Positions 47,155-57,783 of a stretch of 64,000 nt of DNA are shown here, piece after piece (the first letter of the stretch is position 1; each line of letters starts with the position of its first letter). The stretch covers positions 3,536,501 through 3,600,500 of the forward strand of contig OY992840.1 of assembly GCA_963921425.1 (NCBI GenBank). Direction: 5' to 3'. The notes beneath the pieces were generated by a model. That model saw only the letters and a list, made by a program, of their open reading frames with translations, did not search any database and was not told the origin of the DNA. Both the position numbers and the translations under genes were made by a program. The DNA comes from Dryas octopetala. Its lineage: Eukaryota; Streptophyta; Magnoliopsida; Rosales; Rosaceae.

Positions 47155-48756
47155 TAGGGCCAGATCTAAGATTTTATAGGCCCGGGCAAAAATTAATAAT
47201 TGGGCCCTCTCAAATATATATATATATATATATATCACAAAAAATAGTAAGAAATAAAAATTTATTATTAAATACATACAACAAATAAAATAACTAAAAC
47301 TTAACATTCGATAACAAAATCATCATCTAATAAGCAAATAGAATCATAAACTATCAACATCTTTCAATGATTTTAAAAATGCAAACTTAAATCAAAATTT
47401 CACTTGAATATTGCTACTCTTATTGCACATTTAGATGCAAAATCTATTATATATAGGCTTAATTATCAATTTACCACCCAAAACTGTAACTCATTCTCAC
47501 TTTACCACCTGAAAGTTTTTTTGTCCCAGATTACCACCTATAACTTACATCCGTATCCCATTTTACCTTGTTCCGTCAACAATTCCGTTAATGCTGACGT
47601 GGCGCGCTAGATGTGCGCCACGTGTCACATCTTTTTTAATTTTTTGCATTTTTTTATTTTTATAAACTTTGAAAATTAATTAAAAATAGCTCCGAACTCA
47701 GAAAAATACACGAAAAATTTCTACGGACTCGTCTTGCCTAGCACTAATTTACTATAAGGTTAAATTACCAATTTGCCCTCTAAAAATTTCCAAAAAAATT
47801 AGAAAGTCCAAATTTATTTCTAAAAAATTAAAATAAATTTTCCTCTATTAAATAAATTCTAGAATTTTCGTAAACTCTTGGACAAATTCTCAAAAATATT
47901 TTGAAAAATTATCAAAAGCCTGTTTTAGAGAATTATTTTGAGACTTTACAGAAATTCTAGAAATTTTTCTAGAATTTATTTTATAGGGAATTTTATTTTC
48001 CTCTAAGACCGAGAGGTCTTTTGGGTAGCAAGTGTTCACGAGAAAGGTATTGTTAGTTTTTAGAAGACTAACGGTGCAGACCTCATATTTTTTGGTGTTC
48101 GGGAGATTATTCTATGAATTTCCAAATAGTCTAGAGTATTTTAATTTTCTAGAAATAAATTTAGACTTTCCAAATTTTTTGGAAATTTTTAGAGGGAAAA
48201 TTGGCATTTTGACCCCATAGTAAATTAGTACTAATCAAGACAAGTCAGTAGGAATTTTCCGTGTATTTTTCTAAGCTCGGAGCTATTTTTAATTAATTTT
48301 CAAAGTTTATAAAAATACAAAAATACAAAAAAATACAAAAATACAAAAAAAAGATGTGACACGTGGCGCACATCCAGCGCGCCACGTCAGCATTAACGGA
48401 ATTGTTGACGGAACAAGGTAAAATGAGACACGGGTGTAAGTTACAGGTGGTAATCTGGGACAAAAAAACTTTCAGGTGATAAAGTGGGAATGAGTTACAG
48501 TTTTGGGTGATAAATCGATAATTAAGCCTTATATATATAAAAAATATATATATATATACATATATACACTTTTATACTTTTAAACCTGCGGTAATATATT
48601 TTTTTACACTTTTAAATTTTATTATATTATATATATATATATAAAAATATATATTACAATATTAAATATATAAGTGGGCCCAAAATTTTTGGGGGCCCCT
48701 CTTGAGGTGGGGCCTTGAGCAAGCGCTCAGCTCACTCCCCCTCAAATCCAGCCCTA
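47155..48756. mobile_element. Possible hAT-like element hosting a second insertion
   Basis: Ends look inverted: TAGGGCCAGATCTAAG at 47155 and CTCAAATCCAGCCCTA ending at 48756. GGGCCC-containing blocks just inside both ends (CCCGGGCAAAAA and GGGCCCAAAATTTTTGG) add support. The sequence style (GGATCTAGGATTTGAGG-like) is common in plant hAT derivatives. No clear 8-bp target duplication was found. The interior is largely the 47456-48528 insertion. Confidence 0.4.
47456..48528. mobile_element. 1,073-bp fold-back MULE-like element with 9-bp TSD
   Basis: Starts GGCTTAATTATCAATTTACC and ends, inverted, GATAATTAAGCC. It is flanked by TTATATATA on both sides (47447-47455 and 48529-48537). Arms of about 370-400 bp include GACGTGGCGCGC and ACACGTGGCGCACAT-type blocks near the inner ends. 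No coding. The 9-bp duplication fits Mutator-type insertion, although TA-rich flanks could match by chance. Confidence 0.78.
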
Positions 48757-48759
48757 TTA

Positions 48760-49478
48760 AGTAGGAGAGACAAATTGCCCATAAATTTCATACTTGTCTT
48801 CAATTATTTGTGAAATTAATCAATTAAATTCAAGCAATATTCAAATTCTTAAAATATGTTCATTCACCAATTCTTGCATGCCATAATTCTTGTAGTTTTT
48901 GGGTTAAGGTTAAGCCCAATAAATTCTGGGGTTCAGCTCAAAAAAGTCTGTTCATTCACCATTTCTTAAAATTTATTCTTTCACCATATATACATGCATT
49001 TTTCTATTGATATTGTATTTATACTCAAAATGAAATGACGCTATTTGGGGTCTCGCGATTAAGCATTTCATGTTTAGACTATAGTATTTAATTAATATAT
49101 ATATATATTCAACGATAATAAAATAAAAGGCTGAAATACTTACTTTTGAACATAAGCACCATTTCAATAGAAAATCTAGGATTCATTTGAGAAATAATAA
49201 ATTGATTAGGATAGATAGATGCAGATGATGCAGCTGGAACCTTGTCCAAACCCAAACAACAAATTCATACAATATAAAATGCTAAAGATACTAGGAGTGC
49301 GTTTGATATCATGTTCAAAAACTTCTTTAACTTTTTTTTTCATTATTTGATGAAAATAAAAAAAATATTCTTGTGAACAATACTCCAACAAAGTAATAAT
49401 ATATTGAGATCCGTATAGGTGTTATGATTTTAATGGATTGGTCACACCGCCACGTGATATTATGGTAACATGAAAAAT
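48760..49478. other. AT-rich spacer, nothing recognised
   Basis: No gene or repeat structure of note. Confidence 0.6.
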
Positions 49479-49539
49479 TTTAGGTACAAGTTCAAAATAA
49501 GATCGAACTCAACTCACTACAAGAAAAAAAGCTTTGGGC

Positions 49540-50150
49540 GACGAACGTAGTTCCTCTCCCAAAGTCGGATTTCGTTGCCCAAAAGTTTGGGCGACGAACT
49601 GAGTTCGTCGACAATTTGGCCGCCCAATCGATGACGCCCAAGAGTTTGGGCGACGAACCAGTAAATTTCGTCGCCCAAAGACACCTGGGGCAACGGTTTT
49701 TTTCGTCTCCTAAAGCACACGATTCCTCGCCCAAAACGGCTTTGGGCGATGAAATTGTTCGTCGCCTAAATCATCTTTTGGGCGAGGAATAAGCAGTTTT
49801 GTCGCTCAAAGGATGTTTGGGCGACGAAATCGTCTGTCGCCCAAAGCCGTTTTGGGCGAGGAATAAGGATGTTCGTCGCCCAAATTGTTCTTGGGCGACG
49901 AAATTATCCGTCGCCTATACACGTTTTGGGAGGGGAAAAATTGATTTCCTCACCCGAACCTACTTTAAGCGACGAAATTTTTCGTCGCCTAAACATACTT
50001 TGGGCGACGAATTTAACTATTCCTCGCCCAAAATATGTTTAGGCGACGAAATTGTTTGTCGTCCAAGTATAATTTGGGCGAGGAATGATTAAATTCGTCG
50101 CCCAAATGATGTTTAGGCGACGAACAATTTCGTCGCCTAAACATATTTTA
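49540..50150. repeat. Left subterminal repeat array of the CACTA element
   Basis: About 20 short units alternate in orientation: TTTGGGCGACGAA and TTCGTCGCCCAAA with variants GGGCGAGGAAT and TTCCTCGCCCAAA. Confidence 0.95.
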
Positions 50151-50321
50151 AAAAAAAAATTTTAAAAATTTAATTTAAATTATATATTTGAATTTAATAT
50201 AAAAAAAAATCTTTATTCAAAAACTATATAAAAAAAAATTAAGAAATTTTATATATCAAAATATTCATACAAAGTAGAAACAATTTAATACGTACTGTAT
50301 GCAAATATAATCGGTACATCA

Positions 50322-51558
50322 CTAATGGCCCCCTAGGTCAGTAGCATCATCAACACCGGTGGAGGAGTCTGGCATGCACTGGTCAATGTTCGGTGGCAGC
50401 ACAAACCCAGGTACAATCCTGGCCAACTGGCCAAACATCTGCTGCATCTGCTGCACCTTACTCGTCTGCTCCGCATATGCCGCTCTCGATTCTTCTAGTT
50501 GACCCTTCAACAGCTGCACTTCAGTAGACATGTTGACTAATTCTGCAGATGGCTGAGACGAAGACCCGGCACTGAGATCACGAACCCGACCCACTCCCAT
50601 CCCGCGTATCTCCCTACCACGCCTAACACCCAGTGTCTCCGTCATAATACGAAGACCGGCATCGCGATCAGGGACTGGGATCGACTCCAACGGAGTGTCC
50701 GGAGGGTACTGGCTGGCCACCTCCTCCAAATAACTCGCCTTTTTGGCGAGCATCTCAGCCTTCAAAATGTTATACACAAGTTAGAAATTATGAAATCAAA
50801 TACAAATATTAAAAATTGTGAAATAAAACTAAAATAAAAAAACTAACATGCTTTGTCTTGCCCTTGTCGTTGCTGGGTTGACCATAAACATCCCCGTAGT
50901 TGTCGAGCTCCAGAAATTGCGAACCAGCCTGAAAAAGAATGTAATGTTGACAAAAACTCAAATAATACTAAAGAATATATATATATTAAATTAAATAATG
51001 GCGCACTTGACGATACGACTCCACCTGGTATGAGAAGGGCATGGAACCACCATGATGATCAATCCTTGCAGGCGCTTTCCGGTTCTTAAGATTGGCATTC
51101 GACTTCCTTTGTTAAATATTAAGCAAATTATAAATGCATTAGTGCATATACAATAAAGGAATAACATAAGAAAAAAGATTTTTGAAGTTTTAAAATGATA
51201 TAACATACCAAAAATTCCGAACTCTGAAAATGAGTGCACACCACTACCACTGATCAAGCCGAGATGCCATCTCCGGAGGAGGGTTGGCCAATGCCTCAGC
51301 TGCCGATCCAAATATGTTATATTCCCTGTGCAGCTCGTGCTTCCATTGTGTGTAAATTTTTCTCAATAACTTCTCCATAAACCTAACTACATCCGGATCC
51401 TCCATCCCAGCGTCCATGTGCGCATCCAACAAACTCTCGAACGGGTCTAAGGTGAATTTAAGTTTAGTGTATAAAGTTATCCACTGATAACTTCGCACGA
51501 CTAGTTGAATGTACAAAGTTATCGACTTATAACTTCGCACAGGCGCTTCGTGCCACAT
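50322..51558 (-). pseudogene. CACTA accessory protein, TNPA / plant Transposase_24-like, broken
   Basis: Minus-strand exons: about 51558-51230 (DPFESLLDAHMDAG, FMEKLLRKIYTQWKHELHRE, NPPPEMASRLDQW), 51106-51007 (KSNANLKNRKAPARIDHHGG), 50928-50848 (AGSQFLELDNYGDVYGQPSN) and 50759-50322 (AEMLAKKASYLEEVASQYPP to the stop). The order and content match plant En/Spm-associated proteins of the Transposase_24 type, thought to bind subterminal repeats. The last exon has a coiled-coil-like stretch (VQLLKGQLEESRAAYAEQTS). The first exon is damaged: a TAG follows LDQW, and a one-base shift is needed to reach CTHFQSSEF before the donor near 51227. A 40-bp direct duplication near 51466-51545 also distorts its N terminus. 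The later three exons are intact. Confidence 0.7.
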
Positions 51559-51599
51559 GACCTAACCCAGTACTCGAGGAGTGCTGGACTACGTCATCA

Positions 51600-52140
51600 A
51601 GAATTTTGCAATTACAACTAAATTAAATATAACATACAAACTAAACTATAATTAATCTAAAATGTACATACAAGCATACAAACAAACTATTAAATTTTAG
51701 CATTTAAGAACATATAAACTAACTAATCAATTTTATAATTAATTTTAACATACAAACTAATTCACTAAAAAAGTTTAATACAATTATATATGAAACATTA
51801 AATACTAAATCATACAAAAACTTAACTAAAATATAGATTGAACACATACCTCACCAAAAATGCAATTATCGTTCACAACAAATGCAACACTATCTTTCCT
51901 TCACTAAAAAAATAAATCATTGTCAAATATTAGCCCAACATCAATCTAAATTCAGATTTCACAACCAAACCACTAAATTAAAAAAAACCACAACATTAAC
52001 TAATTACCACTAAAATCAGAAATTTCACAACCAATTTATGCAAAATCCACAACAAGTGCAAATTGTCCAATCCTACAAATGCAAAATCCACAATATTATA
52101 AAACATAAAAAACAGAAAATAACAAAACTTAATAAAAATA
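51600..52140. other. AT-rich interior of the CACTA element
   Basis: No coding recognised. Many CATACAAACTAA-like short repeats. It is probably intron or leader of the accessory gene. Confidence 0.5.
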
Positions 52141-52169
52141 ACAGAAATTGAAAAAAAAAAATTACCTTG

Positions 52170-52620
52170 TGTTTCGGGTGGGGGGGGATTGGGTTTCGGT
52201 GGGGGTGGGGGTGGGTTTTCGGGGGAGGGTGGGTTTCGGTGAGCTGGGAGGGTGGGGGGTGGGTTTCGGTGGGGGTGGGGTGGGTTTCGGTGAGCTGGGA
52301 GGGTTTCAGTGGGAGGGTGGTTTTCGAGGGAGGGTGGATTTCGGGGGGGGGGGGGGTGGGTTATGGGTTTCGGGGGTGGGTTTCGGGGGGGTGGGTTTTT
52401 GGGATGAGGGAGGAGGAGGGGGTGGGTTTTCGGGTGGAGGAGGTGGGTTTCGGGGGGGTGGGTGTTACCGATGGGGGGGGTGGGTTTCGAGAGCAGGGAG
52501 GAGGAGGGGGGGTTTTGGGTTTCGGGGGAGAGAGGAAGGAGGAGGAGGGAGGAGGCGGCAGCCGAGAGCAGGGAGGACGCGTAGCTGAGAGGGAGGAGGA
52601 GGCGCGAGCTGAGAGGGAGT
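52170..52620. repeat. G-rich minisatellite (GGGTTTCGGTGGG-type)
   Basis: The plus strand has dozens of GGG to GGGGGG runs spaced by TTTCG/TTTCGG and ends in GAGGAGGAGG. Read on the minus strand it is a proline-rich open frame (NPPPPRNPP-like) that I consider an artefact of the repeat. It lies upstream of the TNPA-like gene and may be its 5' leader. Confidence 0.9.
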
Positions 52621-52894
52621 GAGAGTGAGGGAGTGAAATGCTGAAGTGAACCCAGAAATGGGTTAAATTGAATGACTTTGGGCGACGAACATGATTCCGT
52701 TGCCCAAAGCATCTTTAAGCGAGGAATTCATGATTTCGTCGCCTAAAGAAACTTTGGGCGACAGAACCATCTTCGTCACCCAAAGTCGTTGACTTTAGAG
52801 CACCGTTTTATCCCGCCATAATTTCAGACTTTGGGCGACGAATAGTTCGTCGCCCAAAGATATATTTCATCGCCAAAAGTTGATTTTTGGTATA

Positions 52895-54895
52895 AACCAT
52901 GATCGTTCATACGTTCGAGCTCCAATACCAAACTTCTAGATCTCCAATTGACCTAATTTTTTGGAGGAATGATCTTTGAGTATGAAACTAATAAATGAAT
53001 GGTTCGGATCATTAAAAACACAATCGACATATAAGGTTCTACATATAATCAGTGGATTTTACACTTAAATAATAAAATTTTATTAACTATTTCGTTCAAA
53101 CCTTGTCGATTCAATAATTGTGAAGACAATAACGTCATTACAACAATCACAATCGTTCATCATCTATGTTCATACGTAAAGATCATCCCTGCAAAAAATC
53201 GGCTCAATCAGAGTTCATCTAGTCGTTCGATTATGATTATAAAAGCCATGATCTTTCATACACATTAAATGCTAAACCTAACTTCTACTTCTCCGATTGA
53301 GATAATTTTTTGTATGGATGATCTTTGAGTGGGGGACTAGCCAATGATCGGTTCGGATCATTAAAAACATAACAGAAATCTGAGCTTCTACATATAAATA
53401 TACTTGAAGAGTATAATTCTATTAACTTTTTCGTAGAAATTTTGGCGATTCAACAATTTGTGAAGACTAGAATGTAATTTCAAAGATCGGAACCATTCAT
53501 TTTATTCGTTTATACTGGAAGATCATCCCTGCAAAAAATCAGCTAAATCGGAATTCATCTCCTCCTTCGATTAGTATTAGAAAATTCACGATCATTCATA
53601 AGTCAACCACCGTTACCTAACTTCTACATCTCCGATTGAGCTAATTTTTTGCAGGGATGATCCTTGAGTGGGGAATTAAAAAATGAATGGTTCGGATCAT
53701 TGAAAACACGATCGACCTGTAAGGTTGTACATATAAATGAACGGTTTTTATACTTAAAGAATAAAATTATATTAACTCTTTTGTTAAAACCTTGTAGCTT
53801 CAATAATTGTGAATACCACAACGTGATTATCACGATCAAAGCCATTCATCATATACATTCATACTCAAAGATCAACCCTGCAAAAAATCGGCTCAATCGG
53901 AGTTCATCTACACGTTCGATTATTATTAGGGTTTTTTTCATATTTAGTACCTAAACTTTGACCATTGTCTTAATGTGGTACCTAAACTTTAATTTGTCCC
54001 AATTGAGTACCTAAACTTTTATTTTGTGTCTACTAGGTACCAAAATGAATTTCTGTTAAAATTGTCAACAAAAGTTAGGGGCAATATAGTCACTTCAAAA
54101 AATTTATATTTTTATTATAATTTTTTATTTTTTTTGTTTGTTGTGTTTTTTTTATAATAATTTTAAACATATAAAGAAAATAATTAAAATATACTTTGAC
54201 TATATTGCCCCTAACTTTTGTTGACAATTTTAACAGAAATTCATTTTGATACCTATTAGACACAAAATAAAAGTTTAGGTACTCAATTGGAACAAATAAA
54301 AGTTTAGGTACCACATTAAGACAAGGGTCAAAGTTTAGGTACTAAATATGAAATAAACCCTTATTATTATAAGAATCAAGATCGTTCATACACCCTAAAT
54401 GCCAAATCTAACTTCTACATCTCCAATTGAGATAATTTTTTGCATAGATGATCTTTGAGTGGGGCACTAAGAAAGATCGGTTCGGATCGTTAAAAACACA
54501 ATAGAAAAGTGATATTCTATATACAAATACACTTGAAGAGTATAATTATATAGCTTTTTTGTTCAAACTTTGTCAATTCAACAATTGTGAAGACTACAAT
54601 GTAATTTCAACGATCAGAGCCGTTCATTTTATTCGTTTATACTCAAAGATCATTCCTGCAAAAAATCGCCCAAATCGAAATTCATCTACTCCATCGATTA
54701 GTATTAGCAAATTCTTAATCGTTCATACATTTAAGCACCGTTACATAACTTTTACATCTCCAATAATCCTAATTTTTTGCAATGCTGATCTTTCAATGGG
54801 GAATTAAAAGTTGAACGGTTCGGATCGTTGAAAATACAATCGCATTGTATGAATAGCATACATATAATCGTACAAAAAAACAAAAGGGAATGAGC
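52895..54895. repeat. ~345-bp tandem array, five units, one split by a MITE
   Basis: Units start near 52900, 53248, 53588, 53928 (resuming at 54362) and 54712. Each contains CATGATCGTTCATAC, CTTCTACATCTCCGATTGAG, ATAATTTTTTGCA, GGATGATCTTTGAGTG, GGTTCGGATCATTAAAAACA and AAAGATCATCCCTGCAAAAA. Spacing is 340-348 bp once the ~430-bp MITE at 53938-54361 is removed. The last unit is incomplete. Confidence 0.88.
53938..54361. mobile_element. Fold-back MITE, probably MULE-derived, copy 2
   Basis: Same family as 7838-8268, starting near GGGTTTTTTTCATATTTAGT and ending ACTAAATATGAAATAAACCC. It is flanked by TTATTATTA on both sides, and the uninterrupted neighbouring units confirm the empty site. A 9-bp duplication supports a Mutator-type origin. 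Confidence 0.85.
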
Positions 54896-55325
54896 CTTGG
54901 GGCGAAGAACATAGAATTTCGTCGCCCAAAGTACTTTGGGCTACGAACATGTTCCTCGCCCCAAGTAATTTGGGCGACGAAATATGTTTCATCGCCTAAA
55001 TTACTTTGGGCGACGAAACTGTATGTTCCTCGCCCAAAGTTCCTTTGGGCGACGAAATTTGTTGTCGCCCAAAATATGTTTGGGCGACGAAATTGCATGT
55101 TCCTCGCCCAAACTTGTATTTTTCAATTAATTTTTTGGCGCTTCTGTTTAGGCGACAATATCATTTTGTCGCCCAAAGTAAATTTAGGCGAAGAACATGG
55201 TATTCGTCGCCCAAAGGACGGATGTGTTCGTCGCCCAAATTTGCTTGATGTTGAGCGACAAATTTTTTTGTTCGTCGCCCAAAACTACTTTGGGCGACGA
55301 ATATATGTTTGTCGCCCAAATATGT
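54895..55325. repeat. Right subterminal repeat array of the CACTA element
   Basis: Alternating TTTGGGCGACGAA and TTCGTCGCCCAAA units with a few diverged copies, mirroring the left array. Confidence 0.95.
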
Positions 55326-55860
55326 TTTTCTTATAGTGACTATGGGGTGAATTTCATCTGAGTCTACAAATTAGAAAATATTTGAAGAACATCCACAAAT
55401 TAACATCTAAATTGAAAAATTGACTTCCGCTTGGTGAGCTGTTAGTGTTAAGGTTAAATGGCAATGTGGCCAACCATGACGCATCATGTTAATGACATGT
55501 TAGTGGGCTAGATCATCTAGCCCTAGTGTTGATAATATTCCTAAGGTGGAAGTACCAATGATTGAGCTTGAGGATGATGAAGGAGACATGTGCTCTGATG
55601 ATGATTATCAATGTGTGCATGACTCTGATGAGGAGAATGATGGAGATAATGTCATTAAACTTACTGCGTCATGGTTGTTCATGCTAGTATTTAATTCCAA
55701 CACTAATAGTTCACCAAACGGAAGTCAGTTTTCAATTTGAATGTTAATTTGTAGATGTTCCGATCCTGAAAGATCAATTTTTTAATTTATAAACCCAGAT
55801 GAAATTCACCTCATAGTTGGGTGTTTATTTTGAACTTGAGCCAAAATTTTATCCCATAAA

Positions 55861-57600
55861 AGCATATTTCATGTATGCCTACAAGTATGATGACGTCAAA
55901 GCCAGAGAGCTAGAGAAAAGGAAATGTCAGCTAGCTAGCTAGGCAATGACTGCATCGGATTTTTCCAGACTAGCTAGCCAGGCAAGCTAGCTACTATATA
56001 TAGTTGTCTAACTTAAACCTAAAACGACATAATTTAAGATATAAAAACAAAATAAATTAGGGCTAATTATAAATAAATCAATAAAACTCTTCACAATTGC
56101 ATTTTAATCAATGCACTTTTTTATAATTTCATTTTAGAGTTACTATTGACCAAAATACAATAGATTAATAAACATACATAACTATTTAGATTTATATTTA
56201 TATTAGATTTGTATTTGACTGCTACGCAACAAAACGACTTAGGGTTTAGCTCTCGAATTTTGGGCAGCCCAAAACCCGAGACCTAAATTAACCCTAAGCC
56301 ATAAGTTCTATAACCCTAATTATAAACCTTAATTAAACTTCATTTTTAAACCCTAAACCTCATTTATACACCCTGCACTCTATTTTTATATCTTAAACTA
56401 AATTAATGGCAACGTCATAATTTTACGCCCATAAATAATGAAAAAAAAAGATGGACAAATTGATATTTTTCAATGCACCAAAATACATGACATCATCAAT
56501 TGGATTGGGCTTAGTGACTAAAATGGGATATAATTTCAAAACTCATTGAACTTTATGGAAAAAGAAAATTTAAATTAACCATTATGTAATATTGAAATGT
56601 GTTATTAATTTAAATGTAATTTTCTAATTAAATGTAATTTTCTAAATAAATTAACACAAAAAATATTAACAAAGAATCTTATTTCACCATAATCCCAGCA
56701 TGAGAAGTATAGGAAAACCTTAGAAAAACGCATGGACTTTATATGTACATAACTCCAAACTTTTGGAATCCTAAGGAAATCTATATATAATGAACGTACT
56801 CTCATGCAATTTAGTGGACAATGATCATAATTAATATAATAACTTGACTCTCAACAACACCAAGAATGTTTTGTGACACATACTATGCATGCGTTCTCTA
56901 TCTCATTAATTGCTTTATGATCAGTTGTTTGGACCAATTATTATATTAACTTAACTGGTGAATCAATTATATATGCTTCTATTTTCAAAATTAATTAATT
57001 AGTTAAGAATGCAAGACAATATTTTTTCTAAATGTTAATTGCTCTGGATTTTCTAGAGATGATTAAGATAAATAATTAATTATGAATGACGGTTGAACTT
57101 TTGTTTTGGTAAATGTAAAGCAATCATATAATGAAAGGGGAAGAGTTAACTAAAAGGGATATATAAAGGAAAGAGGGTGTGAATGGAAGGTAATGAACTT
57201 GCCATTGAAGCAAGAGAAGGGTACGTATAACATTAGCACCGCACGTAAAATTTTTGGGTAACTTGAGATTTGTTCAAGTGTGGGTTCAAAAGGCCTCGAC
57301 CGGTGCAAATGATAGTGGAGCATATATTCAACATATATAATGTAGATTTTTGTGTCATATTTTTGATGTATAGAGCCACACAACTAAATAATAAAATAAG
57401 ACTAAAAAAGAAAAGAGAGATGGAGGTGCATGCACATATGTACTTAAGATGGTATATGTACAATTACAACACAATCTAAGTAATTAAGCAACCTACGTAA
57501 GCTCAATATTTCCGGCGCCACTTGCTTGCTTTTTCAATTTTAATATGCCTTTAAATGCTATCCAAATTTCCAAACGAGCAGCAGCAATCTGCATTCTTAC
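55861..57600. other. AT-rich upstream region of the polygalacturonase gene
   Basis: No gene recognised. A small palindrome-like block (TCGAATTTTGGGCAGCCC) lies near 56253. The rest is AT-rich. The promoter of the downstream gene presumably lies in its last few hundred bases. Confidence 0.5.
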
Positions 57601-57619
57601 TTATTAATCTCTTTCAACC

Positions 57620-57627
57620 TATAAATA
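57620..57627 (+). promoter_or_regulatory. TATA box of the polygalacturonase gene
   Basis: TATAAATA lies 164 bp before the ATG, followed by a pyrimidine-rich leader with a CT run. Position and sequence fit a plant core promoter. Confidence 0.65.
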
Positions 57628-57685
57628 CCCCTCAAGCCCTTTCAACTCCACCACCACTCCCACTACATACCCTCTTTCAACTCAT

Positions 57686-57688
<3 letters not shown>

Positions 57689-57734
<46 letters not shown>
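57689..57734. repeat. (CT)n microsatellite in the polygalacturonase 5' leader
   Basis: An uninterrupted CT run 50 bp before the ATG. The broken sister copy carries a longer CT run at the same place. Confidence 0.9.
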
Positions 57735-57738
<4 letters not shown>

Positions 57739-57783
57739 CATCTGCAGCATTAAAAATCCCCATTTAAGTATAGTTGTGTGCAA

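Larger units (their letters stand above)
49515..55338 (-). mobile_element. CACTA (En/Spm) element, 5,824 bp, TSD ACT
   Basis: The left end reads CACTACAAGAAAAAAAGC at 49515. The right end is the inverse TTTTTCTTATAGTG, ending at 55338. The target duplication ACT is at 49512-49514 and 55339-55341. Dense subterminal repeats built from TTTGGGCGACGAA and its inverse fill 49540-50150 and 54895-55325, with a further cluster at 52676-52880. These are the binding-site arrays expected for a TNPA-like protein. A TNPA/Transposase_24-type gene remains (50322-51558, minus), but no TNPD transposase is present. The interior also holds a G-rich leader-like tract and a ~345-bp tandem array. The element is complete-ended but non-autonomous. 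Confidence 0.93.
49479..55860. mobile_element. ~550-bp TIR element interrupted by the CACTA insertion
   Basis: Left of the CACTA element, AAAAATTTTAGGTACAAG and TTCAAAATAAGATCG, and right of it, ACTATGGGGTGAATTTCATC, together form one arm. The inverse lies at 55745-55850 (AAATTCACCTCATAGTTGGG, TTTTGAACTTGAGCC, AAAATTTTATCCC). The remaining interior (55400-55740) includes an acidic open frame (55546-55740, EDDEGDMCSDDDYQCVHDSD) that is probably not a gene by itself. Outer borders are approximate. Confidence 0.6.

Noticed and set aside
51996-52712. 238-codon proline-rich minus-strand frame
   Set aside because: It is a translation of the G-rich minisatellite; three frames on two strands are open there for the same reason.
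55546-55740. Acidic 64-codon open frame
   Set aside because: It sits inside the host TIR element interrupted by the CACTA and has no neighbouring exons. It may be a scrap of transposon coding, but cannot be supported as a gene.
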